Translations under genes and position numbers: made by a program
Shown here: piece by piece, positions 55,662 through 64,000 of the stretch
Layout of the letters: the number at the start of each line of letters is the position of its first letter
How positions within the stretch are numbered: the first letter of the stretch is position 1
Notes under the pieces: generated by a model
What the model was told of the DNA's origin: nothing
The model's input: the letters and a program-made list of their open reading frames with translations, nothing else
Database searches by the model: none
Origin: Povalibacter uvarum
GTDB taxonomy: Bacteria; Pseudomonadota; Gammaproteobacteria; Steroidobacterales; Steroidobacteraceae
Direction: 5' to 3'
Assembly: GCF_014202975.1 (NCBI RefSeq)
Contig: NZ_JACHHZ010000002.1
Span: 1,059,018-1,123,017, forward strand
Length of the DNA stretch: 64,000 bases

Positions 55662-55738
55662 GTTGACGGTTCACAGTTGACGGTTGAGAGTTCCGATGTG
55701 GGGACGAAGCTTCTTCCCGTCAACCGGCAACCGTCAAC
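55662..55738. repeat. GTTGACGG inverted repeat in a divergent promoter gap
   Basis: Left arm 55662-55683 and right arm 55717-55738 pair at 19 of 22 positions. It fills the 85-bp space between the divergent prlC and gamma-carbonic anhydrase starts. A terminator role is impossible for either adjacent gene; both mRNAs, if started here, would begin in or near the repeat. Confidence 0.9.
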
Positions 55739-55742
55739 CGCC

Positions 55743-56288
55743 ATGCCTATTTCCTCCTACCGCAACATCAGCCCGACGCTCGGGGCCCGTGTTTATGTCG
55801 ACCCGAGCGCCGTCGTGATCGGAAAAGTCACGATCGGTGAGGATTCTTCCGTCTGGCCGACCGCCGTCGTTCGCGGCGACGTCAATTCGATAACCATCGG
55901 CGCGCGCACCAGCATCCAGGACGGATCGGTTCTGCACGTCACGCACGATGGTCCCTATCGGCCTGGCGGTCGCGCGTTGATCGTCGGTTCGGATGTGACG
56001 GTCGGTCATCGCGTTACGCTGCACGCTTGCACCGTCGGTAACACGTGTCTGGTCGGCATGGGTGCGATCCTGCTCGACGACGTGGTGATGGAAGACTTCG
56101 TGATGATCGGTGCGGGCACGCTGGTCCCGCCTGGGAAGCGACTGGAAAGCGGTGGGCTGTATGTCGGCAGCCCTGCGAAGCGCGTTCGCGATCTCAAGCA
56201 GAGCGAGATCGAGTTCCTGACGTATTCAGCGGCGCACTATGTGAAAGTGAAGGACGAATATCTCGCGGCGAGCCGCCAGCAGAGGTGA
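55743..56288 (+). CDS. Gamma-carbonic anhydrase-like hexapeptide-repeat protein
   Basis: A 181-residue left-handed beta-helix protein of the YrdA/CaiE/PaaY type. Hexapeptide repeats run through GKVTIGEDSSVWPTAVVRGD, then SIQDGSVLHVTHDG and GHRVTLHACTVGNTCLVGMG. The zinc-ligand histidines fit HVTHDG and GHRVTLHAC. Such proteins may hydrate CO2 or act on thioesters; many members lack detectable anhydrase activity. The start follows a repeat rather than a clear SD site. It is divergent from prlC and convergent with aroE. Confidence 0.9.
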   Translation: MPISSYRNISPTLGARVYVDPSAVVIGKVTIGEDSSVWPTAVVRGDVNSITIGARTSIQDGSVLHVTHDGPYRPGGRALIVGSDVTVGHRVTLHACTVGNTCLVGMGAILLDDVVMEDFVMIGAGTLVPPGKRLESGGLYVGSPAKRVRDLKQSEIEFLTYSAAHYVKVKDEYLAASRQQR

Positions 56289-56298
56289 TGACGTCAGG

Positions 56299-57140
56299 CT
56301 ACTTTTGACTCTTCACTGCTTCCAGCACCGCTTTCGTCTCGGGTCGCACACCGCGCCACAACTGAAATGCCTCCGCGGCCTGTTCGACCAGCATCCCCCA
56401 GCCGGTTTCGGCGCGGCCTGCGCCGGCATTGCGGGCCCAGCGCGTGAATGCCGTATCGCCTTTGCCGTACGCCATGTCGTAACACAGCGTGGTCGGGCCG
56501 ATCACGGCGGGAGGAATCGGCGGGATGGTGTCCTGCAGGCTCGCCGATGTGGCGTTGAGGATCAGATCGAAAGTGCCGTCGGTGCTGATCTCATCGAAGC
56601 TGCAGCCGCGCAGATTGCCGAGCAGACGGAACTCGTTCACGAGTTGCGTCGCACGATCGCTGTTGCGATTCGCGATCTCGATGGATTCCGGTCCTGCGCC
56701 AAGCAGCGGGCCCAGAACACCGCGTGCCGCACCGCCGGCGCCCAGCAGCAGGATGCGTGTGTTATCGAGTTCGAGCGACAGATTCTTCGTCAGGTCGGCG
56801 AGAAGGCCTGCGCCGTCGGTGTTGTCACCGAGCAGGCCATCGGGTTGTGCCGCGAGCGTATTCACCGCTCCTGCGATTTCCGCGCGCGGCGTTCTGAATC
56901 GTGTAAGGAGCGCAACGGCCTGCTTGTGCGGGACAGTGACGTTCAATCCCTTGCCGCCGGATTCGAAGAACGCATTGACATCGCGGTCGAGATTTTCCGG
57001 CGGGACTTCGATGCGCGTGTAGGTGAGCGCCTGCCCGGTCTGTTTCGCGAACAGGCCATGAATGAACGGCGACCAGCTGTGCTTGATCGGAAAGCCGATG
57101 ACGGCGTAACGGTCGGCAGCGGGTGAGGAACCGCTCAACA

Positions 57141-57141
<1 letters not shown>
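56299..57141 (-). CDS. aroE: Shikimate dehydrogenase
   Basis: A 280-residue NADP-dependent dehydrogenase that reduces 3-dehydroshikimate to shikimate in aromatic amino-acid synthesis. The substrate-binding half contains FPIKHSWSPFIHGLF and the catalytic lysine in NVTVPHKQAV (Lys73), with GDNTDGAG following. The NADP site is LLLGAGGAARGVLGPL, and NRNSDRA is the phosphate-binding loop. The ATG overlaps the hemB stop by one base (TGATG), so the two are translationally coupled, although their pathways differ. A longer frame adds five residues and is not preferred. Confidence 0.95.
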
Positions 57142-58214
<1,073 letters not shown>

Positions 58215-58242
58215 CTACAACCTCCTGACCGGTGCCTCAAAC

Positions 58243-58836
58243 ATGCCTGCCAAGAACAAGACTCGTTGCCAGTGGGTTGCCAACGGCAACGAGCTCTATA
58301 TCCAGTATCACGATACGGAATGGGGCGTGCCGGCCCGGGACGACCGGACCCAGTTCGAGTTCCTGATCCTCGAGGGCGCCCAGGCGGGATTGTCGTGGTC
58401 GACGATCCTGAACAAGCGCGAAGGCTATCGCGCGGCGTTCGTGGGTTTCGATCCAGAGAAGATCGCGCGCTTCGGCAAACGCGACGTCACGCGGCTGATG
58501 AACGATGCGGGCATCGTGCGCAACCGACTGAAGATCGAAGCCGCCATCGGCAACGCGAAAGCGTTCCTCGAATTCAGCGAGAAGGTCGGCTCATTCTCGA
58601 AGCACATGTGGAGCTTCGTCGGCGGCAAGCCCATCCAGAACAACATCGCCCTTCACGGCAAGGTGCCCGCGACCAGCGCCGAGTCCGATGCTCTGAGCAA
58701 GGATCTGAAGAAGCGCGGCTTCCGCTTCGTCGGCAGCACGATCATCTACGCGCACATGCAGGCGACGGGGATGGTGAATGATCATCTGACGAGCTGCTAC
58801 AGACATAGGGAATGCAAGAAGCTTGCTGCCAGCTAG
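58243..58836 (+). CDS. tag: DNA-3-methyladenine glycosylase I
   Basis: A 197-residue base-excision repair enzyme that removes 3-methyladenine. Family blocks are CQWVANGNELYIQYHDTEWG, then LEGAQAGLSWSTILNKREGY and SFVGGKPIQNN. The zinc-binding residues (Cys at the N-terminus, His in YHDTEWG, His and Cys in HLTSCYRHREC) are present. It is convergent with rlmJ, 19 bases away; a small inverted repeat (GCTGCCAGCTAGCAGC) overlaps its end. Confidence 0.95.
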   Translation: MPAKNKTRCQWVANGNELYIQYHDTEWGVPARDDRTQFEFLILEGAQAGLSWSTILNKREGYRAAFVGFDPEKIARFGKRDVTRLMNDAGIVRNRLKIEAAIGNAKAFLEFSEKVGSFSKHMWSFVGGKPIQNNIALHGKVPATSAESDALSKDLKKRGFRFVGSTIIYAHMQATGMVNDHLTSCYRHRECKKLAAS

Positions 58837-58855
58837 CAGCCAGCCGCGCAGCCTC

Positions 58856-59701
58856 CTACTCCCCCACCAACCACTCAACCCTCACACTTCCCGCCTTGTC
58901 CGGCGAGAGCAGCCCCAGCAGCTCATCCAGCGTTTGCTTCATCCCGACATCCAGCTGCCACGGCGGATTCGCTATCAGCATTCCCGATCCGTTGAGTCCG
59001 GTCGGCGAGTCGACGGGTCGGAGATTGAGATCGAGGAGCAGCAGTTTGCGCAGGCCCGACTGCTGCAGTGATGCGTGGAAGCGGCGGTATTCGCCGCCGG
59101 CCTTGATCGGATACCAGATAGCGAACACGCCGTTGGGCCAGCGCTCGAGGCCGAATTTCAGTGCTTTCTCGACGGCGGCGAATTCGTCTTCCGCTTCGTA
59201 CGGAGGATCGATCAGGACGAGTCCGCGATTCTCCTTCGGCGGCAGGTAGGTCTTGAGTGCGGCGTAGCCGTCGCCCGCGATAACAGAAATTCCGCGGCGC
59301 CTTGGCAAGGATCTCTCGAGGGCGCGTGCTTCCGGGGGCTGCTGTTCGACGAAGACGATTCGGTCGGTATCGCGCAACGCGCCCAGCGCGAGAAGGGGGG
59401 AACCGGCGTATTCCCGAAACTGGCGCGCGGTCTTGCCCGATGCGGTTGCGGCGATCTTGAAGTAGGTTGCGAGATCCGGGTCGGCGAATTTCGCTTCATG
59501 CAGCCTGCCGACCCCTGAACGCCACTCATCGCCGCGCGCAGCATCGTCCGAGTGCAGGTCGTAGAGTCCCCGGCCCGCATGCGTGTCCAGGAAAAACAGC
59601 GGCGTCGGCTTCTTCGTGAGGCGTGCGATTACGCCAAGCAGCACGACGTGCTTGTGGACATCGGCGAAGTTGCCGGCATGGAAGGCGTGACGGTAGTTCA
59701 A
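58856..59701 (-). CDS. rlmJ: 23S rRNA (adenine-N6)-methyltransferase RlmJ
   Basis: A 281-residue SAM-dependent methyltransferase. It starts MNYRHAFHAGNFADVHKHVV, the signature of RlmJ (YhiR), which methylates A2030 of 23S rRNA. The SAM loop is FFLDTHAGRGLYDL and the catalytic motif IV is DPPYEAEDEF. Length matches the family (about 280). It is convergent with tag and divergent from a small lipoprotein gene. Confidence 0.95.
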   Translation of the reverse strand: MNYRHAFHAGNFADVHKHVVLLGVIARLTKKPTPLFFLDTHAGRGLYDLHSDDAARGDEWRSGVGRLHEAKFADPDLATYFKIAATASGKTARQFREYAGSPLLALGALRDTDRIVFVEQQPPEARALERSLPRRRGISVIAGDGYAALKTYLPPKENRGLVLIDPPYEAEDEFAAVEKALKFGLERWPNGVFAIWYPIKAGGEYRRFHASLQQSGLRKLLLLDLNLRPVDSPTGLNGSGMLIANPPWQLDVGMKQTLDELLGLLSPDKAGSVRVEWLVGE

Positions 59702-59800
59702 GGCTCGAGCTCGTGGAGATTCGATGCGGCGGTCTAACCCAATCGACCCGCAACGACGTTAGTATGACGCGATGCGTGCCATCGCTGGTGAGGGGTTGTC

Positions 59801-60256
59801 ATGTCGAAGCACTTTTCCTCAAGGATCTGGCCGATCGTACTGCTCGGCGCCACTACGGCTTGTGCGCATGTCGGGGATTCGACCGCCACGGAGCAGTCCC
59901 CGAGGAAGCCGGTCATGAGGGAGCACGAAAGCGTGACGGGCGTGGCTGGTGATGCGAAGAAGGGCCAGGCCGGCAAATCCACCGATCTCGTCGGCGCCAT
60001 CGCGAATGATCTGTCGCAGCGGCTCGGCGTCGGCGTGGCCCAGATCGAAGTGGTCTCAATGGATGCGATGACCTGGAACGACGGCTCTCTGGGTTGCCCG
60101 CAACCCGGTCAGTCCTACCTTCAGGCGCTGACCCCCGGCGTGCGCGTGGTGCTCAAGAACAGCGGTCAGCTGTACGAGTACCACGCATCGAACAACGGCA
60201 CGTTCGTTTATTGCCCCAATCCGACGCGCACACCCGACGGACTGGATCGACAGTAA
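59801..60256 (+). CDS. Hypothetical lipoprotein
   Basis: A 151-residue protein of unknown function. The signal region ends LGATTAC, a plausible lipobox. The mature protein has a flexible Ser/Lys-rich start and a folded C-terminal part (VAQIEVVSMDAMTWNDGSLG, then CPQPGQSYLQALTPGVRVVL and YEYHASNNGTFVYC). Two cysteines (GCPQPGQ and YCPNP) may form a disulfide. The block WNDGSLGCPQPG is one I associate with a conserved family of small secreted proteins of unknown function. Confidence 0.7.
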   Translation: MSKHFSSRIWPIVLLGATTACAHVGDSTATEQSPRKPVMREHESVTGVAGDAKKGQAGKSTDLVGAIANDLSQRLGVGVAQIEVVSMDAMTWNDGSLGCPQPGQSYLQALTPGVRVVLKNSGQLYEYHASNNGTFVYCPNPTRTPDGLDRQ

Positions 60257-60268
60257 GAAGAAACCGGA

Positions 60269-60342
60269 GTTTCGCACGGAGTTCACGGAGATCACGGAGA
60301 TCGGGCCCGAGTCCTCCGTCCTTTCGAAACTCCGTGTGAAAC
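60269..60342. repeat. TTTCACACGGAG inverted repeat, copy 2
   Basis: Left arm 60269-60283 and right arm 60328-60342 pair at 14 of 15 positions, with more pairing possible inward. The left side (60270-60301) matches 610-641 with about three differences in 31 bases, so the element recurs more than 59 kb apart. Confidence 0.88.
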
Positions 60343-60354
60343 TTCTCGATCCCG

Positions 60355-60386
60355 AAAAAAGAAGGGCCCCTCGAGAGGGGCCCTTC
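60355..60386 (-). terminator. Intrinsic terminator of the minus-strand subtilase gene
   Basis: GAAGGGCCCCT (60361-60371) and AGGGGCCCTTC (60376-60386) form a perfect 11-bp stem with a 4-base CGAG loop. On the minus strand it is followed by TTTTTT (60360-60355). It begins 26 bases after the protease stop. Confidence 0.93.
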
Positions 60387-60411
60387 GATGTCACGCAGAC
60401 TGGAGCCTGGG

Positions 60412-63018
60412 TTACGGCCGGTCGAGGATGACCGACGGCGATTCCCAGGTTTCCGTGTGAGCGGGATTGCTCGCGTCGCCCAGTGCTCTCAGCACCGAAA
60501 TCGTCACGACATACTCGCCGTCCGGAACCGTGAAGGTCTGGCCCTGACCCGCGAACGTCGTGCCATCCCAGGCGAAGGCGAAGAAGCCCGTCGGCGTCGC
60601 ACTGCGGCCGAAGTACTTCTCGTCGACGATCTTGTGCCAGTTACGGCCGCGCTTCTTCACGCCGTCCTTGTCGGTCTTGATCTCGGTCACCGTCATCTGG
60701 AACCGTGAGGACTGATGATCGAAGTGAGCGAGGAAGAACGGAGTGTCGTCGCCCTGCATCGTGTACGTGGCAGCCGCTGTCTGCCTCGTGTACGTGCCGC
60801 CTGCCAGCTTCGCGAGCCACGGGAAGCCGTTTGCCGTCGGTGTCAGGACCTGGATGCCCTGGTAGTCGCCGACGAAGCCCGCGAATGGCACGCGATAGAC
60901 ACGACCGCCGTCCACCGGCGTGAGCACGATGTAACCGCCGTACTGACCGTTGACCGGCTGCGTTGCCGGCGTGATCGTTGCCTTGAGGCAGATCTCGCCG
61001 CGTGCCGGAATGGTGACCGTCGACTGATCGAACGTCACGCTCGCGTCCGACGCGAAGAACGACGGCGTGATCGTGCCGCCCGTCGACAATGCGTTCACAT
61101 ACGAAACGTTGTACGTGACCGGGAAGCGCGCGGTGTTCTTCACTGCCAGTTCGTGCAGCGTCGGACCCGCTTCGCCTTCACCGAGCGACAACTTCGCCGG
61201 CGTGATGCTCGTCGTGGCGAGGATGGAGTCGTCGATGTCGACCATGCCCGCGCCCTGACGATGCACGTTGTCCAGGAAGCCGAGAGCAGGATTGCCGCCC
61301 CAGACCTTCGGATCAGCGCTGTTCTGGAAGATGTCGCGGACCTTGCCCGCTGCAACGTTCGGCTTGTACTGCTTGAGCAGCGCAGCCGCGCCGGCGACGT
61401 GCGGCGATGCCATCGACGTGCCGCTGATGTTGGCGTTGCCGCCCTTCTCGAGCGGATAGGTCGAGTTGATGCTGCCGCCAGGTGCGCCGATATCGGGCTT
61501 CAGCGAAAGGTCGGGCGACATGCCGTACGAGCTGAAGGACGAGATCAGGTTGCCCGTCGGATTCGGGATCGAGACCTGGCCCGTCGTCCACGTCATCGTC
61601 ACAGCGCCGGCCGCGAGACGCGAATCGATGATCGCGCCTTCCGCTGCCGTGATCGCCACGACCGGGATGACGATCGGTACTGCGCCAACGACCGTCGGGT
61701 TGATGAAGCCCGGCGCATTGTTGTACAGCACGACGCCGGCAGCGCCTGCTGCCTGTGCATTCGCTGCTTTCTCAGCGAAGCCGCAAGTGCCGCGACGGAT
61801 GAGCACGACTGTGCCCGTGAGGCTGCCCGGAGCGGGAGCGCCCGTTGCCGTGCAGGCATCAGCGGTGGAAGCCACCGTGCCGGTGCGGGACATCGGGAAC
61901 GAACCGCTCGTCGGTGTCGTTGCAGCGCCGGTGGCGCCCGTCCAGCCGATCTGCTTGTTGTCCGGCGAAATCGTGAAGGCCGGCAGTAGCACGTCGGTGT
62001 TGTCGAACGATGCAGTGCCGATCACATTCTTGCCGACGCCCGGTGCGCTGGCCGAGTAGAGGCCGTTCGCACCGCTGTTGCCGATCGACGTGACGACGAT
62101 CATGCCCTTGTTCACGAGCCGCGACGCTGCAGCAGCCGTCGGGTACTGCGGCCACTGATACGGGGCGCCGATGCTCATGTTGAGGATGTCCATGCCGTCG
62201 GCCAGCGCGCGCTCCATCGCCTCGAGCATGATCTCGGACGTCGTGGAGCCGTCGCAGCCGAACACACGGTAGGCGCCGAAGCTCACCTTAGGTGCTACGC
62301 CGCGGATCGTGCCGTTCGCGCCGACGATGCCGGCGACATGCGTGCCGTGGCCGTTGCAGTCATCCGGGAATGCATCGGGAACAGCGACCGGGTTGTAGGT
62401 GGGCGAAGTGTCGTCGGCGTTGAACGCATCGCCAACGAAGTCCCAGCCGGTGAACACGCGGCAGCCCGGACCGAAGCAGCCACCCAGGGCCGGATGGTCA
62501 TAGTCGATGCCCGTGTCCATGATCGCGACCTTCACGCCTTCGCCCGTGAGGCCCAGCGTGTTCTGCGCGATGTCGGCGCCGGTCTGCTTGATCGCGGTGA
62601 CGAGTTCGATGCCGGGCTGCGTGGAAGCCTTCGGCGGCGTGAACGTCATGACCGGATAGATTGCCTTGACGCCCGCGAGACGCCGCAGCTTGGCCACGTC
62701 GTCGGGGTTGATCTCGACGGAGACGCCGTTCCACAGCGTGCTGTAGGAGTAGCGTTCGACGTAGTTCAGTCTTTCAGTAGCCGCTGCTGCGCGGAACGTT
62801 TCATGTTCTGCGTTCAGCGAGCGGGCGCTGGTGCCCTCCGTGGCGGGTGCACTGTTGAACTCGACGAACCAGAGGCGGGAGGTTTCGTCGATCGGCCCGG
62901 TGTCCTCGACGTCGCTGTCGTCGCCGTAACTTTGCGCCTGCAGCGCCAGCGGCGCGAATGCCGCGGACAGTATGAACGCCGCGAGCGGCCATCGCGGTTT
63001 CGATGCACGTTGATCCAT
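60412..63018 (-). CDS. Secreted S8 subtilisin-like protease with PA domain
   Basis: An 868-residue exported protease. Signal peptide residues 1-28 (ending ALQAQ). An inhibitor_I9-like prosegment follows (about 45-125). The catalytic triad is intact: Asp168 in IMDTGIDYDHP, His224 in GHGTHVAGIVG and Ser535 in GTSMASPHVAG. A PA domain is inserted before the serine (RRGTCGFAEKAANAQAAGAA). After the peptidase domain a beta-rich C-terminal region (about 590-868) resembles Fn3-like/Fn-III-6 segments of large subtilases. ATG 63018 is used, with GGGGA upstream. It has its own terminator and a possible CRP-type site far upstream. Confidence 0.9.
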   Translation of the reverse strand: MDQRASKPRWPLAAFILSAAFAPLALQAQSYGDDSDVEDTGPIDETSRLWFVEFNSAPATEGTSARSLNAEHETFRAAAATERLNYVERYSYSTLWNGVSVEINPDDVAKLRRLAGVKAIYPVMTFTPPKASTQPGIELVTAIKQTGADIAQNTLGLTGEGVKVAIMDTGIDYDHPALGGCFGPGCRVFTGWDFVGDAFNADDTSPTYNPVAVPDAFPDDCNGHGTHVAGIVGANGTIRGVAPKVSFGAYRVFGCDGSTTSEIMLEAMERALADGMDILNMSIGAPYQWPQYPTAAAASRLVNKGMIVVTSIGNSGANGLYSASAPGVGKNVIGTASFDNTDVLLPAFTISPDNKQIGWTGATGAATTPTSGSFPMSRTGTVASTADACTATGAPAPGSLTGTVVLIRRGTCGFAEKAANAQAAGAAGVVLYNNAPGFINPTVVGAVPIVIPVVAITAAEGAIIDSRLAAGAVTMTWTTGQVSIPNPTGNLISSFSSYGMSPDLSLKPDIGAPGGSINSTYPLEKGGNANISGTSMASPHVAGAAALLKQYKPNVAAGKVRDIFQNSADPKVWGGNPALGFLDNVHRQGAGMVDIDDSILATTSITPAKLSLGEGEAGPTLHELAVKNTARFPVTYNVSYVNALSTGGTITPSFFASDASVTFDQSTVTIPARGEICLKATITPATQPVNGQYGGYIVLTPVDGGRVYRVPFAGFVGDYQGIQVLTPTANGFPWLAKLAGGTYTRQTAAATYTMQGDDTPFFLAHFDHQSSRFQMTVTEIKTDKDGVKKRGRNWHKIVDEKYFGRSATPTGFFAFAWDGTTFAGQGQTFTVPDGEYVVTISVLRALGDASNPAHTETWESPSVILDRP

Positions 63019-63257
63019 TGGAAAATCCCCGAAGTTGTTATAGCGCCTGATGCGCTTTCGCCTGGGGGATGTCTGCCGCCGATCGAGCGCGCACACAGCC
63101 CGCATCGAAACCCGCACCTCCATGCGACACAGGCGGCATTGCCCGAATCGCAACGGGACGCGAGCCGCAGCGTTGCCGCACGCAACGGTTGAGTGAAACT
63201 TGCGGGAACTGATCGCGGCTCGCGCAATCGTCGCGACTGACGCTACTCCTGCGATTC

Positions 63258-63273
63258 TGTGAATTCAATCACA
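63258..63273. promoter_or_regulatory. Consensus CRP-type site TGTGA-N6-TCACA
   Basis: TGTGA and TCACA with a 6-base spacer, a perfect match to the enterobacterial CRP core. It lies 240 bases upstream of the protease start codon and about 165 after the hemF stop, so regulation of the protease through a distal site is possible. A CRP/Vfr/Clp-type regulator would be needed. Confidence 0.55.
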
Positions 63274-63282
63274 TTAAAGGGC

Positions 63283-63296
63283 GTTGCAAATGCAAC
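63283..63296. promoter_or_regulatory. Short palindrome GTTGCA-AA-TGCAAC
   Basis: Six-base arms around AA, ten bases from the CRP-like site, in the protease upstream region. It is a candidate operator only; no regulator is assigned. Confidence 0.35.
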
Positions 63297-63437
63297 GGAG
63301 GCGACCGCGAGAGTCGTGCGAGCTTGTATACAGACGAAGCCGCGAGCGAGGAAGCTACGAGCAGTGAGCCGGACGAAGAAAGCAGGCGGATGCGGCCATA
63401 CGTCGGTGCGCGTGAACCTGCGAACGATCGAGCAGCA

Positions 63438-64000
<563 letters not shown>

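Larger units (their letters stand above)
63019..63437. other. 419-bp intergenic region between the protease gene and hemF
   Basis: No gene is seen; open frames here are shadows. It holds the protease promoter region (minus strand), a consensus CRP/FNR-type site (63258-63273) and a short palindrome GTTGCA-AA-TGCAAC (63283-63296). The rest is unremarkable. Confidence 0.6.

Overview
The window is a dense, GC-rich piece of a bacterial chromosome. Gene content (gltBD, hemB-aroE, hemF, prlC, tag, rlmJ, a GspA/GspB pair, an AcrAB-TolC-type tripartite pump) points to a gammaproteobacterium. A Steroidobacter/Nevskia/Xanthomonas-like lineage is my guess from gene style; no 16S or other phylogenetic marker is present. 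I see no rRNA, tRNA, CRISPR array, transposase or phage gene.

Layout. 0.1-1.6 kb: two GNAT acetyltransferases and a LysR remnant. 1.6-5.4 kb: a periplasmic redox set (MauG-type di-heme peroxidase, Tat metallophosphoesterase, cytochrome c, rhodanese) and a frameshifted cytochrome c pseudogene. 5.5-9.1 kb: GH3 beta-glucosidase and a convergent trans-sulfuration enzyme. 9.2-13.2 kb: a five-gene minus-strand operon of two small GTPases, two Roadblock proteins and a winged-helix-like protein, resembling actinobacterial conservons. 14-21.3 kb: alpha/beta hydrolase, then a TetR-controlled RND pump. 21.4-27.2 kb: cNMP-binding patatin phospholipase, convergent esterase, an acyl-CoA-dehydrogenase-like protein, a DUF5924/DUF2914 membrane protein. 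27.4-35.5 kb: EF-hand protein, secreted subtilase-like protein, SnoaL-like, VOC, PLD and YCII proteins and a gene broken by a 22-bp duplication. 35.5-44 kb: fused FakA/FakB-like protein, GspB, GspA, an ABC exporter, a Ca-loop protein and an acyltransferase-like membrane protein. 44-50.4 kb: gltD and gltB. 50.9-64 kb: lipoproteins, CsgG-like protein, pirin, prlC, gamma-carbonic anhydrase, aroE, hemB, tag, rlmJ, a large secreted subtilase and partial hemF.

The most striking non-coding signal is a scattered set of intergenic inverted repeats built from short iterated words (GATAGCG, GCGGTTA, GAGCTGCGAGC, GTTGACGG, TAGCCAGC, CGGGTGA). Left and right arms are near-perfect complements, and several share a loop-proximal GCCAGA...TCTGGC pair. 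They lie between convergent genes, within an operon, in a divergent promoter gap, and as half-elements directly before start codons. The other candidate system is the Roadblock/GTPase operon.

Genes that appear to work together: TetR plus the pump with matching TTGACA-type operators; GspA with GspB; gltB with gltD; hemB with aroE; the redox set at 1.6-4.9 kb; and the GTPase/Roadblock operon. All functional statements come from reading motifs by eye; no database search was run.
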